45,666 nt of DNA from Amoeboaphelidium occidentale (GCA_023515795.1 JALGPX010000062.1:17110-62775), one strand, 5' to 3'; shown: positions 19,395 to 31,197, counted from the stretch's first letter. Numbers and translations are program-made. Notes: generated from the sequence alone by a model not told the origin.

Positions 19395-21966
19395 ATGCGG
19401 AGTATGTGGATACATATCTTGACAGCTACTATGCTTGTGTCTCAACTGACCTGTAAGCTTGAAGGTGATCAACATTATCATGGTAACATACTCAATGATC
19501 TTTGCGCTAATATCGGTAGCAAAGAACATCCATTTCGGACTAGTCAAAAACTACGATCTGATCTCTTATTCTTCTTTCCAAGTGTACAAGAGCGAGGATG
19601 ATGATATGGTGTTTGATAAGTTACCACATGGTTTGGATAGGAATATGTTGTTGAGGAAGAATCAGAAACAGCTTATCGTACCTTCAAGAACCGATAGTTT
19701 CTTGCTAGAGTTTGATGCTTATAACAAGACGTTTTGTATGCACATGCATCCAGCTGAGGAAGTTCTTCATCCTAATCTGAAACTTTGGAGAGAAGGACAT
19801 CAAGGATCAATGGATGACCTGACTGCTTATCCTTTCAAAGGTCATGTCATGTCTGTTCTGGACCATAACGATCCTGATGAATTCGCCATTTTGAATTATG
19901 ACTGCTCGTGGTCGCATGATATTCCAAAACATGAGAATGTTGGTGCAAATCTTGGATGGGCAAGATTTATAGTTTCCAGAGAGAAGGTTTTCAAGAGCAA
20001 GAACTTTAGGTTGAAAAAAGATGCCGAATTCCAGTCTTCTCCACAGTTTGAAGGCGTTTTTAGGTTTGAAGGGCAATACTATAGTGTTAAGACTATCAGA
20101 AGATACAATGCTGTGAGAACGGTTCATGATGCATATATCCCTCCAGAAGGTATCAGGCATCTGCAACACCGTGAATCGAAACTAGTCGTAATAAGAAGTG
20201 AAGATTACAAACATGATCTTCCTGGTTATGATCCTAGTGAACTGAAGGGTCAACATTTTTGCGGCTCAGATGAATTGCATTGGAATGAAGGTCCTGCACA
20301 AGACTTTGCAGAAAGAAAGATGGCATCTTTTCACGGAGGCGATATTGATGGTCATATTCACCAAAAAAGATCTTTAGCTGGCTGTCCTACTACAAAGAAG
20401 ATTCTGTACATGGGTGTTGTTATGGATTGCACATATATAACTGTCCATGGTTCCGAAGCTGAAGCAACTGAACAAGTCATTGATAATTGGAACAGAGCCA
20501 GTGGAATTTTTGCAAATGACTTCAACATATACTTAGGTCTTATTGAAATAATTGCGAAACCTGCTTGCACCAAAGACTTGAATGGTGATGAAAAGTTTAA
20601 CAGGGCATGCAGTAGTCTATACACAATTAATAACCGTTTAAGTGATTTCTCTCGCTGGAGGGGTTCTACTCAGGATGATACTGCTGGTTTGTGGCATCTT
20701 ATGTCTAATTGCAGTACTGGTTCCACTGTTGGATTAGCTTGGTTGAACATGTTGTGTGAAACAAAAGATATATCTCAACAAGAGCGAGACGGCTCCACAA
20801 GTTACGTGTCTGGTACTGGTGTGAGTACTATTGTTCAGGATGAGTTTCTGGTTGTAAGTCACGAAATAGGTCACAATTTCGGTAAGTTGATTTTATTCCG
20901 TTTCTAACTTCTAGGTGCAATTCATGACTGTACCACCGCACTTTGTGCTGAAGGATGCAGCGCAGGAGCACGTTGTGCTAAATGCTGTGGTTGTCAAACA
21001 CAGTGTGACTGTAAGAATCTGTATATCATGAACCCTACCAATGATGTCAAGGCTGTTGAGCCATCATTTTCTTTCTGCTCAAAGAATACAATCTGTTCTC
21101 AAAATAGTATCTTTGGATCGTGCTTACAAGAATTAGGTACCAAACCTGTACTGAATAGTGGTATTTGTGGTAATGGAGTTATTGAAGGTAATGAGCAGTG
21201 TGATTGTGGTGGTATCGAAGCTTGCGCCAATGACTCTTGTTGCTTTTCTAACTGTACTTTGAAAGCAGGAAAGGTCTGTAGCGATGTTAACCATCCATGC
21301 TGTGAGAATTGTCAGATTCTACCATCCAATTCTACAAAAGTCTGTAGACCGGCTGCAAATGAATGTGATGTGCCTGAAGTCTGTGCCGGCGAGTCTAACT
21401 GCCCAAAGGATCTTTTTAAGAAAAACGGTTTATCTTGCGGTAATACAACAGATACAAAGTGCGCTTCCGGTATTTGTACAAGTAGAGATCTTCAATGTAA
21501 AGCTTATGCTGCATCCAGTCAAATGAAAGGAGCATGTGCTGATTATCTTGGACAATGTGAAATGTTTTGTACTTCTGAACTGGATGGTTGTAGAAAGATT
21601 GGTGGCAGGTTCAGAGATGGCACACCATGCGGTGCCGGGCAATGTATTGCAGGAAAATGCTCAGAAAGTAATCTCATCGGAGATATTGCTCAATGGGCTC
21701 TTGACAATCAACGTCTAGCGATGGCAATCATTATTGTGGCTGCTGTAGTGTTGTTGTGTGGTGGCTGGTATTACTTAAAGACACTTCGTATTGACAGAAA
21801 TCAGGCAGCCATTAGGAAAGCTCGGTTGGAACAGAACGAACTCGAACGTCTTGACAAAATGGAACGTGACAAGAGACGTTCTGATATGAAGAAGAGACAA
21901 GAGAAACCTTCAGGCTCTCAGCCAGCAGACAGTAAGAGAAACAGCAGAAGAACGAGTAAGCAATAA
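19395..21966 (+). CDS. ADAM-type membrane metalloprotease (reprolysin)
   Basis: 823 aa from three exons: 19395-19452, 19520-20881 and 20915-21966 (introns of 67 and 33 bases; branch-like CTAAT and CTAAC before the acceptors). Exon 1 supplies a signal peptide (MRSMWIHILTATMLVSQLT). Without it the main ORF has no good start. A prodomain of about 290 residues ends near a basic HQKRS site. The reprolysin domain has HEIGHNFG followed, across the second intron, by AIHD, which completes the HExxHxxGxxHD zinc site, and a YIMNP Met-turn. A disintegrin-like region (CGNGVIEGNEQCDCGG), a Cys-rich part, one TM (about residues 737-760) and a basic cytoplasmic tail follow. The expected role is shedding or cleaving surface proteins. 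It ends 44 bases before WD40-kinase 1. Confidence 0.92.
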
Positions 21967-22010
21967 ACTTCGAGTCTTTTTTCCGCAAGAGTAAAATCTA
22001 TTTTTAAACC

Positions 22011-25000
22011 ATGATCTTGTCAATCTTCAGAACTGTTTCAGCGCTGGCTATTGCATGTTCGTTCGTAAGAACTGCTGATATCGCTAGTGTCTTCTCAGTT
22101 AAGGAATCGAAAGCAAATCAGATCACAACGCTTGAGTTTGATGGAGACTCTATGTTCTATGGTACTGATTCTTCATATGAAGTGCATCAGTTGTCCACGA
22201 GCTCCCTGTCTGTCACCAGAAAGTTCTATGGCCATTCTAATGCCGTGAAGTCTATTCATGCTCTTGATAATGCTAAAGAAATAATCATAACTGGCGGCGC
22301 TGATAGCAAGATCATAGTGCACAACACTACTTCTGGGAAGCCAATTGAGACTTATAGTCTGCCAAACTATAACGGGATCAAAAAGGTTTGGGCGTGTAGC
22401 TCACTTTCTGATGACTACAGATACATCTACTTCATTGGAAGTGCTTCTACAATGCTCGGAAGAGTTGATCGTTTCAACAACACAATATCTCAATCTGAAG
22501 GGCATGTTGGTTCCATTACAAGCTTCTCTGGGGAAGCTCTTTCTGGTGGAGTTTGTTCCAGATTGTTCACAGCATCTGACAGAGGAGAAGTTGTTGAATG
22601 GAATCTACAGAATGGCGCTTTGGTTGCTACGTATTCCGGTGTAGAAAATGCGATTACATCTCTTCTCTATGATTCTACTTCATCCATACTTGTTGCTGGT
22701 TCTTCCGATGGAAAGGTTGTCAAGTGGAATCGTGGTGATGGTATGCCAAGTGAAACCGAGTCAGTGAGTTCCTCAAAAGCAATTAACGCCCTGGTTATTC
22801 ATTCTGGTTCTTTATATGCTGCAACTGAAGATGAGGTCACTGTTTTGGGCTATCCTTCCTTGTTGAATAACAATGTGACTTTTGGAGATAATAGCAATTA
22901 CAAAATTTCTGGACAATCCTTGCAAGAGTCTAACGGTAATATTTACATTACTCGTCAAGAAGCTATTATCGAGTCCTACTCTACACTTGGGTCTTTGATA
23001 CTGTCTATCAGCCAGAAAGCTCCCAAGACATACACAACCATGTATGCACAAGGAGACTTGGTTTATGCGGTATCAGATAAATCAGTCGAAGAGTGGGATG
23101 CAAAAGCAGGTTATGTCAAGTCATCCGCAGTAATCGGTGATAAACCCGTGTTCACCTCCAAATGGATTGTCGCAATAAGTGATGAAACTCACTTCACTGT
23201 GTTCAACCGCTCTTCTTTAGAATCGGTGATAACTGTGAACACTACAGAGACTATAAGTTGTGTCTATCTTATCGATGACACCGTTTTCTATGCTCTGGGA
23301 AAGTCTGTTTATTCGTATGATATAAACAGTAAAGAATCGAGTTTCATAGTAACAACCACCCTTCAAAAATCAATTATAGCGATGGTTCATAACGTTAACA
23401 ATTTCTATTTTTCTGATGGAAACTACATGCAAAAATGGCTCATTGGTTCGAACAGTATCAGAACCTACGAAGCTTATACTGGTGTGCCGCTTCTTACAGA
23501 CATAGTTTTTACTGCTCCTGATGGCGTGGGTGACGTATTCACATCTCATGTCGATGGAAACATTTACAAGTATGACAGGTCTAATGGTGAGATAGTTGGA
23601 ACACTTAATGTCGACTCTGCTCCTGTTTTATGCCTGTTTAGCACATCTGACAGATTGTACAGTTGTCAGGGAAGATCCATTCTGGAATGGAACCTTGCTA
23701 GAAACGAAGTCATTAGACAATATGGACCACACAGTGATGTTACAGTTGGAGTCTCTGTCATCGGAAATACAATATTCTCCTTAAGCAGAGACGGAACAGT
23801 TTCTCGCTTTGCCATGAACGCAAAAGTGAAAGTGTCAGAATTTGACCAAAGACCATCTGTTTCTTCATTGGCAAAGAACGACAAATACTTTGTCGCTGGT
23901 CATGGAAACGGTCTTGTGTCATTTTATGATAGATCATCTCGAGAGCTGATAAGATCATTCAGGGCTGGTTTATCACTTGTTATCTCAGTTACCCTTCAAG
24001 GCCAAAACTTGATTACATGTGATAGCTTCGGAATGATAAAAAAATGGAGCTCTAACACTGGAGCACTTTTAGATACAATTGATAATCTGAATGTTGGCAT
24101 CGAAGCGGTATACGCATTAGGAGACAAATTGTTCATTGCAAGAACAGACGGTCAAGTATCCGCAGTACTAACTACCGACAATAGCATGTTCATGATTTAC
24201 AGTGGCCATAGTGGAGCAGTTCACGCAGTTTTTGCTTCTGAGAACCAGCTTTTCACTGGAGGTGAAGATCAAATAATCAAGAGTTGGGACATCGAGTCTG
24301 CTGAAACTAAGGCTGAGTTCATTGGGCACACTGGAGCCATCACGTCGTTATACTTTGATGGTGTTTATCTTTACTCTGGAAGCAGTGATACATTGATTAA
24401 GAAATGGAATACTGCAACGACTAGTGTCATCAACAATTATTCCAGGAACGGTCATTTCGGATCAGTTACTGCTTTGGCTGTCTGTGGTAATCACTTGATT
24501 TCTGGAGGTGAAGATACAATCATATTCCAATGGATTCTTACCGCAGATACTCCACTTCACAGATTTACTGGACATTCGGAAACTGTGACTTCAATACAAT
24601 GCACTTCAAGCATGGAGTTTGTCAGTTCCAGTTTAGATGAAAATGTATTCTTGTGGAATGTTTATGTTCCTCCAAGCACTGTAAGACCTGGCGTTACTGA
24701 AATTTATATCGACGAATCAACTATTAATCCAACAACAACTATTATAGGGGAAAGAACTTTGATTCCTCAGAATGACACACTGAACACTGCGATTATTGGT
24801 GCTGCTGCTGGAGCTGCAGCTGTTCTGGTTTTGTGCTTGGGAATAGGATACTGGAGATATAAGAAGATTAATCAAAAAGTTCTTGATTTAGAGGAGAAAC
24901 AAGAAGCCATCAAGAAGAAGAAAGAAGCAAAGCGTCCTAAAGATGTTCGTATAGCTTTCAGTAACATTAATCTCGATCCACCAGAAAACGCTTTGGTTTC

Positions 25001-25688
25001 TCTTGACTTTGAATTGAAAAAGGAACTGGGTAAAGGTGGCATCTATACTTTACATGTTGGTGAAGGCAAGACAGAGAAAACTCAGAAATATGGTAAGGAG
25101 GTGATGGTGAAGAAACTAGCTGATGCATTCCAAATGGCTGAAGACAAGTTCAAGTATCCTTTTGTTGAAGAACTAGCAGCTTTAAACTTGTTACGCCAAG
25201 AAAAACACATAGCAAGGCTTATTGGATTCTGTGAAACTCCTTGTTGTTTGGTATTGAAGTATTACCAACAAGGCTCTCTTAACTTTTGGATTCACGGAAA
25301 GAAACCTTTGACAAAGTCTATTGTTTTGCATATGGTCTCTGATATAGCTAAAGGAATTGAAGCTATCCATCGCATCAACATTGCTCACTGTGACATCAAA
25401 CTACAGAACATCTCAGTGGATGTTGATCCATCACCACGCAAGTTCTCTTTGGTAATTGCAGAGTTCGGAAATGCACGATTGTTGATGCCAGAACACGAGG
25501 AGGCAGCAATTAAGCAGAAGTTTAGAAGTCCTAACCTTGCTTCAGGATCATCTGCAAGATATGCTTCACCAGAGGCATTTGATCGTTACCATGCAAAGAA
25601 GTACGGTGATAATGTTAAACAGACAGATTTGTACTCGTTCGCATGTGTCATTTACGAGATTCTACACCGTAAACTACCATGGAACTAA
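22011..25688 (+). CDS. WD40-ectodomain receptor-like (pseudo)kinase 1
   Basis: 1225 aa, intronless. Signal peptide MILSIFRTVSALAIACSFVRT, then about 890 residues of WD40-like repeats, most regular from about 735 to 890 (LYSGSSDTLIKKWN, LISGGEDTIIFQW). That is enough for two seven-bladed propellers. One TM (about 927-950, AAAGAAAVLVLCLGIGYW) and a Lys-rich juxtamembrane coil follow. The kinase-like domain (about 997-1225) keeps a Gly-rich loop (GKGG), the ATP-binding Lys (MVKKL) and HCDIKLQN, but DFG reads EFG (about residue 1150), so activity is doubtful. The frame ends at LHRKLPWN, with only 29 bases to the next gene's stop, so no room remains for kinase subdomains X-XI. WD40 repeats are usually intracellular; the signal peptide places these outside the cell or in a lumen. 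Confidence 0.87.
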   Translation: MILSIFRTVSALAIACSFVRTADIASVFSVKESKANQITTLEFDGDSMFYGTDSSYEVHQLSTSSLSVTRKFYGHSNAVKSIHALDNAKEIIITGGADSKIIVHNTTSGKPIETYSLPNYNGIKKVWACSSLSDDYRYIYFIGSASTMLGRVDRFNNTISQSEGHVGSITSFSGEALSGGVCSRLFTASDRGEVVEWNLQNGALVATYSGVENAITSLLYDSTSSILVAGSSDGKVVKWNRGDGMPSETESVSSSKAINALVIHSGSLYAATEDEVTVLGYPSLLNNNVTFGDNSNYKISGQSLQESNGNIYITRQEAIIESYSTLGSLILSISQKAPKTYTTMYAQGDLVYAVSDKSVEEWDAKAGYVKSSAVIGDKPVFTSKWIVAISDETHFTVFNRSSLESVITVNTTETISCVYLIDDTVFYALGKSVYSYDINSKESSFIVTTTLQKSIIAMVHNVNNFYFSDGNYMQKWLIGSNSIRTYEAYTGVPLLTDIVFTAPDGVGDVFTSHVDGNIYKYDRSNGEIVGTLNVDSAPVLCLFSTSDRLYSCQGRSILEWNLARNEVIRQYGPHSDVTVGVSVIGNTIFSLSRDGTVSRFAMNAKVKVSEFDQRPSVSSLAKNDKYFVAGHGNGLVSFYDRSSRELIRSFRAGLSLVISVTLQGQNLITCDSFGMIKKWSSNTGALLDTIDNLNVGIEAVYALGDKLFIARTDGQVSAVLTTDNSMFMIYSGHSGAVHAVFASENQLFTGGEDQIIKSWDIESAETKAEFIGHTGAITSLYFDGVYLYSGSSDTLIKKWNTATTSVINNYSRNGHFGSVTALAVCGNHLISGGEDTIIFQWILTADTPLHRFTGHSETVTSIQCTSSMEFVSSSLDENVFLWNVYVPPSTVRPGVTEIYIDESTINPTTTIIGERTLIPQNDTLNTAIIGAAAGAAAVLVLCLGIGYWRYKKINQKVLDLEEKQEAIKKKKEAKRPKDVRIAFSNINLDPPENALVSLDFELKKELGKGGIYTLHVGEGKTEKTQKYGKEVMVKKLADAFQMAEDKFKYPFVEELAALNLLRQEKHIARLIGFCETPCCLVLKYYQQGSLNFWIHGKKPLTKSIVLHMVSDIAKGIEAIHRINIAHCDIKLQNISVDVDPSPRKFSLVIAEFGNARLLMPEHEEAAIKQKFRSPNLASGSSARYASPEAFDRYHAKKYGDNVKQTDLYSFACVIYEILHRKLPWN

Positions 25689-25717
25689 AAGCTCTTCATC
25701 TAATAAAGGAAAGTATA

Positions 25718-26710
25718 TTAAAACCAGTCTTTTGGTGTCTTGCAAACCTGCAACAGTTTCCATTCCTCAGATCCTTCAGGAACCTCATGACAGTACTCCC
25801 ATCGTGCAATTTGTGGCAAACTCATGAGAATACTCTCAATACGTGAGCCTGGCGTATACAAACCAAACTTTGTGCCTCTGTCGTAAACCAAATTAAACTC
25901 AACATATCTACCTCGTCTAACTTCCATCCATTCCCTTTCGCGCTCACCAAAAGGAGTATTCATTCGCTTCTTAACCAAAGGCAAATAAGACTGCGTAAAT
26001 GAACGACCACAGTTTTGAACAAACTCAAACACTTTTTCTAAACCGCCAGAATGTCCCTCAATTTCACCCAAGTCATCAAAGAATATCCCACCAACTCCAC
26101 GACACTCACCACGATGTTTAATCAAGAAATACTCATCACACCATTTCTTGAATTTTGGGTACATCGAAGGGGAGTATTTTTCACAGACGTCCTTGTATGT
26201 TCCATGAAAGTGACGCACATCATCTTCAAACAGATACGCCGGAGTTAAATCACAACCACCACCGAACCACGCAATTTTTCCCTGACTTTCTTTGACGTCA
26301 TAACACTCAAAGTAACGATAATTCATGTGTGTTGTAGGAACGTATGGATTGACACTGTGAATTACCAAGGAAATACCACACGCGTAGAAATCCATTCCTT
26401 CTTTGATTCCTTCCGGTCTTCGCTGTGACATTTGAATAGCGGCTGCCTGTGATAATTTTCCAGAAATAGAAGACACATTTACACCAGCTTTTGAGAAAAC
26501 ATTTCCATCCTGTAAGACGCAAGAAATTCCACCTGAAGCAGAAGCAATTTAACAAAAAAGCTCAAAACGATCCGTACCTCCTCCTTCAGGGCGTTGCCAC
26601 TCGTCAATTCTGAACTTTTCCTTTCCATCGACAGTCTCCACGGCTGAACAAATCTCCTTCTGAAGTCCAAATACGAAATCCCGAACTCTGTCTTTAAGTT
26701 CAATCGTCAT
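25718..26710 (-). CDS. HEM13: Coproporphyrinogen III oxidase, oxygen-dependent
   Basis: Haem biosynthesis enzyme that converts coproporphyrinogen III to protoporphyrinogen IX using O2. 315 aa from two exons (26710-26578 and 26532-25718). The 45-base intron (GTACGG...CTTCAG) falls in the PEGGGGIS loop. Family blocks seen: [55 protein letters not shown] with the active-site region, [41 protein letters not shown] and the C-terminal [11 protein letters not shown]. It has no obvious mitochondrial presequence and is probably cytosolic as in yeast. It is the only minus-strand gene inside the receptor block, convergent with WD40-kinase 1 and divergent from the kelch-TM gene. It implies aerobic haem synthesis in this organism. 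Confidence 0.96.
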
Positions 26711-26888
26711 CGCGCTACAGAAAAGCTTTTACTGTGACGATCGTTTCAGGGAATGTAGGCGACGCTATATGAATAATAGAAAATCTAAAATCGCGGTTTC
26801 GTTGGAATTCGAAGTTACCCATGGGAGATGATATTGAAGCGATCAATGTCACTAACAATCTGTTGTTTCAGTTTAACAACTCTGAGGG

Positions 26889-28634
26889 ATGTTGCGACTG
26901 TGGATTATTTCATCATTATTGGCTCTGATCATTCAACCATCACATCAGCAAATGGGTCACTGGGCTTTATTGGACTCTTTAAATCATTCATCAACTATTT
27001 CAACACCCATAAGGCCAATTGTTTCACCTCCTGCAAGATCATCATATGTTCATTTTTTCAATTCTTATTCAAGAAGCTTCTATGTATTCGGTGGAGCAAC
27101 TTCCATAGAAAGTCTTAAATCACTTTTAAATGATATGTGGAAGTATGACTTGAAGACTGCAAAGTGGATTCAGTTGAACAATGATCATGTTTCTCTGCTA
27201 GGTTTCACTATGGGCAAAGGAAAAAGCAATCGGAAAAATTTACCCTCAGCCAGAAAGTCTTCTACGTTTTACTATGATCATTATACGAAGCTTTTGTACA
27301 TGTTTGGAGGATATGGTTACGAAACACAGAATAACGAACTGCAAGAATCCACAGGATCAAGTGAAGTTGGATATTTAAGTGATTTATGGGTTTACTCTGC
27401 ACAGACTTCAAGATGGACATGGTTGGATGGTAAATTAGATCTGAATCGTGTAGGAATAATTACAGAGGAGCATGTATATCCTGGTGCAAGACTTGGCTCT
27501 AGCTTCTTTTACTCTACTTATACTTATAGTCTTTACATGTTTGGTGGGTTTGGTTATCCTGGAAGATATTCCGATGAAGTTAATCCAGATAATCAAGACG
27601 CTGGTTTCTTGAATGATTTCTACAGGTTCGATATTGACAAGGAACAATGGCAATTCTTGGCTGGTGAAACTGAGATCAATAATCAAGGAGCACATGGTCA
27701 TAGACATCAAATGGGTCCTTCTTACTATCCAAGTGCACGGTTTGGTCACGCATCGTTTTATGATTTTGTGAATAAGACTGCTTACATAGTTGCTGGAAGA
27801 GGAATAGGTTTATATGGAAGCAATGGTTACTTGAATGATGTATGGAAGTTTGATTTAGACAAGAATCAATGGGGTTTCTGGGGTGGTAGTAGAGAAGTTA
27901 ATCAGAAAACCAGAAACTTCAATTTGAACAACCAGCTAAATTGGAAAGATAACTGGGAAGACAATGCTGGTCTTGAGATGTCACCTGGTGGACGCTTTGG
28001 TTTCATGAGTGTGGTCAGCTTGGATAATGCTTACATGTACTTGTATGGAGGCTACGGGCTTGATATTTACGGAAGAGAAACATATTTGAATGAACTGTGG
28101 CAGTATAGATATGATTTAGATTCATGGAATCTCGTGTCTGGCTCAGGAACTGGAAACACTGAGGCTGTTTATCCGAGCAAGTTGAATGAAGCTTCATTCT
28201 CAGTGTATCCTTCAGCTAGAAGCGATTTCGGTGGTTGGTTTGATCATGATAAAGATATTATTTACGTTTATGGCGGTGAAGGCGTAAAGGGGCCCAAGAG
28301 TTTAGATGTTCTTGGAGATTTATGGAGATTAGACATGTATCGCGTAGAGTTGGAAACTGTTCTGACACAGTTTCAAGCTCCCGTAGAGACCAAAGTGATA
28401 CCTATTCCACCGCCTAAAAGTGTTCCTCCTACTGAGGAGTCAAGCATTAGCCAAACGCATTATGAAGGAAATCAGAGTGTAAGCACAGGCTCTGATTCCA
28501 GATACGGCTGGACTGTTCTTTTGCTATTACTACTTGTCGATATACTGATTGTGCTGTTCACGTATGCTATTGCCAGAGTGTTATATTTGAGAAAATTCTC
28601 ATCTACTAGTTCGAAAGGAGTGTTGCTGAAATAG
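26889..28634 (+). CDS. Kelch-ectodomain single-pass membrane protein without a kinase
   Basis: 581 aa, intronless. Signal peptide MLRLWIISSLLALIIQPSHQ, then kelch repeats of the long type (LYMFGGYGYE, LYMFGGFGYP, YLYGGYGLD, IYVYGGEG, with LSDLWVY, LNDFYRF, LNDVWKF and LNELWQY strands and PGAR/PSAR turns). A Pro-rich stalk, one TM (about residues 539-562) and a cytoplasmic tail of only about 18 residues (basic, Ser-rich) follow. The repeats resemble those of the next gene, kelch-kinase 2, which starts 90 bases on, so the two are likely paralogues by tandem duplication. With no kinase it could be a decoy, a co-receptor or an adhesion protein. Function is unknown; the architecture is clear. Confidence 0.85.
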   Translation: MLRLWIISSLLALIIQPSHQQMGHWALLDSLNHSSTISTPIRPIVSPPARSSYVHFFNSYSRSFYVFGGATSIESLKSLLNDMWKYDLKTAKWIQLNNDHVSLLGFTMGKGKSNRKNLPSARKSSTFYYDHYTKLLYMFGGYGYETQNNELQESTGSSEVGYLSDLWVYSAQTSRWTWLDGKLDLNRVGIITEEHVYPGARLGSSFFYSTYTYSLYMFGGFGYPGRYSDEVNPDNQDAGFLNDFYRFDIDKEQWQFLAGETEINNQGAHGHRHQMGPSYYPSARFGHASFYDFVNKTAYIVAGRGIGLYGSNGYLNDVWKFDLDKNQWGFWGGSREVNQKTRNFNLNNQLNWKDNWEDNAGLEMSPGGRFGFMSVVSLDNAYMYLYGGYGLDIYGRETYLNELWQYRYDLDSWNLVSGSGTGNTEAVYPSKLNEASFSVYPSARSDFGGWFDHDKDIIYVYGGEGVKGPKSLDVLGDLWRLDMYRVELETVLTQFQAPVETKVIPIPPPKSVPPTEESSISQTHYEGNQSVSTGSDSRYGWTVLLLLLLVDILIVLFTYAIARVLYLRKFSSTSSKGVLLK

Positions 28635-28724
28635 ACATCTTACCGGAATTCCACGCCAAATCGTTGTTTCAACTGGCCAATCTTTGCTACTGACTGACAT
28701 TCACTAAGCACTGTTTGATCAACC

Positions 28725-31197
28725 ATGAAGAATAGTATAATTTCTTGTCTTAACTTCCTGTATCTGTCCAGTTTGGTCCTTTCTGTTGACTACAGAGAGT
28801 GGGCATGGCTTGGTGGGTCGAAAGAAGCTGGAGAAGTAAGTAACTTTGGTACCGCAGGCAGAAGAGCACCTACCAACTTTCCTGGTTGCAGATCATACAC
28901 TGATATGGTTTTTGATGAAGCCAATATGAGATTCTTCTTCTATGGTGGCACTTGTGGTCAAGGATCATTGGGTGACTTGTGGAAGTATGATATTGCACTT
29001 GGCCAGTGGACCTTCATGAGAGGATTTCAAAGTCCAACTCAGGTTGGTAGTTACACTGAACAACCGACAGTTGCTAATCCAAATACTCCAAGTTCCAGGT
29101 ATGGGGCAATCAGCTTGTTCGAACAACAGTCACAGTTGATGTACATTTTTGGTGGTATTGGGCCCAGCGAGTTTGCTGATGATCCAACCAGAGAAAGTTA
29201 CTTGAATGACTTCTGGAGATACTCTACTTTGGAAGACAGTTGGGCTTTCATCAGTGGTTCCACTAATTTGGATCAATTGGGTATTTATGGCGGCAAAGGA
29301 GTTTTATCAAGAGATCACACTCCTGGTGCAAGAGCATTTGGTGCACAATTCTTTGATTCCACTTCAAACAGACTGTATATGTTTGGCGGTAAAGGATGTA
29401 ATCAGGAGATCTGTGATGTTTTATTGAATGATTTGTGGTTCTTTGACAGAAACGCTCGTCAGTGGGCATTTGTTTCAGGAGGACAGACTAAACCTGAGTA
29501 TTCAGTATACGATGCTGAAATTGGTATTTTATCCACTGCGAATGTTCCAGGAGGAAGAATGAGAATGTCTCATGCTTTCAGCAAAGATCAGAGAGCTTTC
29601 TACATGTTTGGCGGTTATGGTTTATCTGACACCGCAGAAGGTATCTTGAGTGATTTCTGGCGATATGAACCTGCTAATGAAATTTGGACCTTGATGTCTG
29701 GAGACGTACCTAACGTTATTAATGCTCCTGGTCTTTATAAGAAACCTTTCTCAACAAATCCACTAAACCAAACAACTAGTGGCTCCATCAGTTACAAGGA
29801 AAATGCTTTATCCAAGTACCCTGGTAGTAGACAAGGCGCAATTGCTGCCTTTGATTCTTATGACTTGGTATTCTATGTGCGTGGTGGTTACGGCTATGCT
29901 GCCAACTCTGACGAAGGTGAATTGAATGATTTCTGGTAAGTCTTCAAATCTAGAAACGTTTAACATTTGCAGGTTCTTTAACACAACATCTTTTGAATGG
30001 TTCTGGATTGAGGGAAATAGCACGGTCAATGTTAATCCAATTTATGCAAAGGGAAATTCAACAGATCGTTTGAATAATCCTGGAGCAAGAGCTGGCTCCT
30101 TATCAGTATACTCTTCAGATAGTCAAACATTCTATCTTTTTGGTGGAGAAAGTACTTATAATGGCACTCAGCACAAAAATGACTTTTGGTCTAATGTAAT
30201 TGTTCAGCCTTATTCTAATGATCCAAAAACTGACGACCCAGATAATTATGATGAATTTGTAGATGTACCTGTTGGTATCAACACTACAGCAGTTATTATT
30301 ATAGCTGTTGCAGTTGGTATTCTAGTGATATTGGGTGTTACAGCTGGTGTCTTTGTGGCTAGATACTATCGAAACAAAGCACTTGAAGTTAAGTTTGTTT
30401 TTGATGGCGGAGATCATCAGTTCCTTGAATACATTACTCCAGAACAATTCAAGATTGGCAAGCTGGTCTCGAAGACTCGTACATCCAGTCTACATTTGGG
30501 TCAGCCAAGTACTCCTGCATTAGACGCTGCTGGCAAATCAATTTTGGTCAAGAAACTTGGAGAGTCTCGTGAGAAAATGAAATCAGCTGAAAAGGCAGGT
30601 TTAGATCACGAGTTGCGTATGTTGTGGTACTTTAAGGAAAAAGGATCAAAGTATTTCTCTCAATGTCTTGGATACTGCTCTAGCCCTGTTTGCGTTTTAA
30701 TGAAACATTATCCAACTGACTTGCACGATTGGTTATACAAGAAAGATTCTGCAGATAAAGGCCCTGAAACTTCCTTGTACTTCTTGTCTTGCATTGCTGA
30801 AGCTTTGAGTTTCATGCATGAACACGGACTTGCTTATTGTGACTTGAAGCCAAGAAATGTTTGGTTGGAAAGAGATGATAAGAAGAAGTACTTCCCTGTT
30901 TTGGCTGAATTTACTTGCACTGCTGTTATTCCTGAAGGAACTTTCTTTATGAGACAATTCCAGACAGTCTACTTGAGAGGTTCTTCTATTGCTTATCAAG
31001 GCCCTGATGCCATCAGTCGTTTCCGCAAGCCAAAAGAAGGATATCAATCTACTTTGTTGAAACCTGCAGATGTTTACTCTTTCGGCATTTTATTGTACGA
31101 GGTTTGGTTCAAGAAGACTCCTTATCCAAAACCACCTGGTCAAGCTCCATCCAAGAAAGATGATGAAGAGAAAGGAATGTCAGATTCTGAAAAGTAA
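28725..31197 (+). CDS. Kelch-ectodomain receptor-like pseudokinase 2
   Basis: 811 aa from two exons, 28725-29935 and 29973-31197. The 37-base intron (GTAAGT...TTGCAG) splits the Trp of LNDFW. Signal peptide, then long kelch repeats (LYMFGGKG, FYMFGGYG, FYLFGGES with LNDFWRY-like strands), one TM (about 510-535) and a kinase-like domain (about 555-790). The glycine loop lacks its glycines (KLVSKTRTSSLHLG). The Lys of ILVKKL is kept, the catalytic loop is YCDLKPRN, and DFG is EFT. It is therefore probably a pseudokinase that binds or scaffolds. It ends after subdomain IX (YEVWFKKTPYPK) with a short charged tail. The next gene starts 72 bases on, same strand. Confidence 0.86.

Noticed and set aside
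19459..20907. ADAM start inside the main ORF near 19480
   Set aside because: An upstream exon at 19395 with a signal peptide and a good GTAAGC donor joins in phase.
26828..27118. Small plus-strand ORF before the kelch-TM gene
   Set aside because: It overlaps the kelch-TM gene in another frame and has no features of its own.
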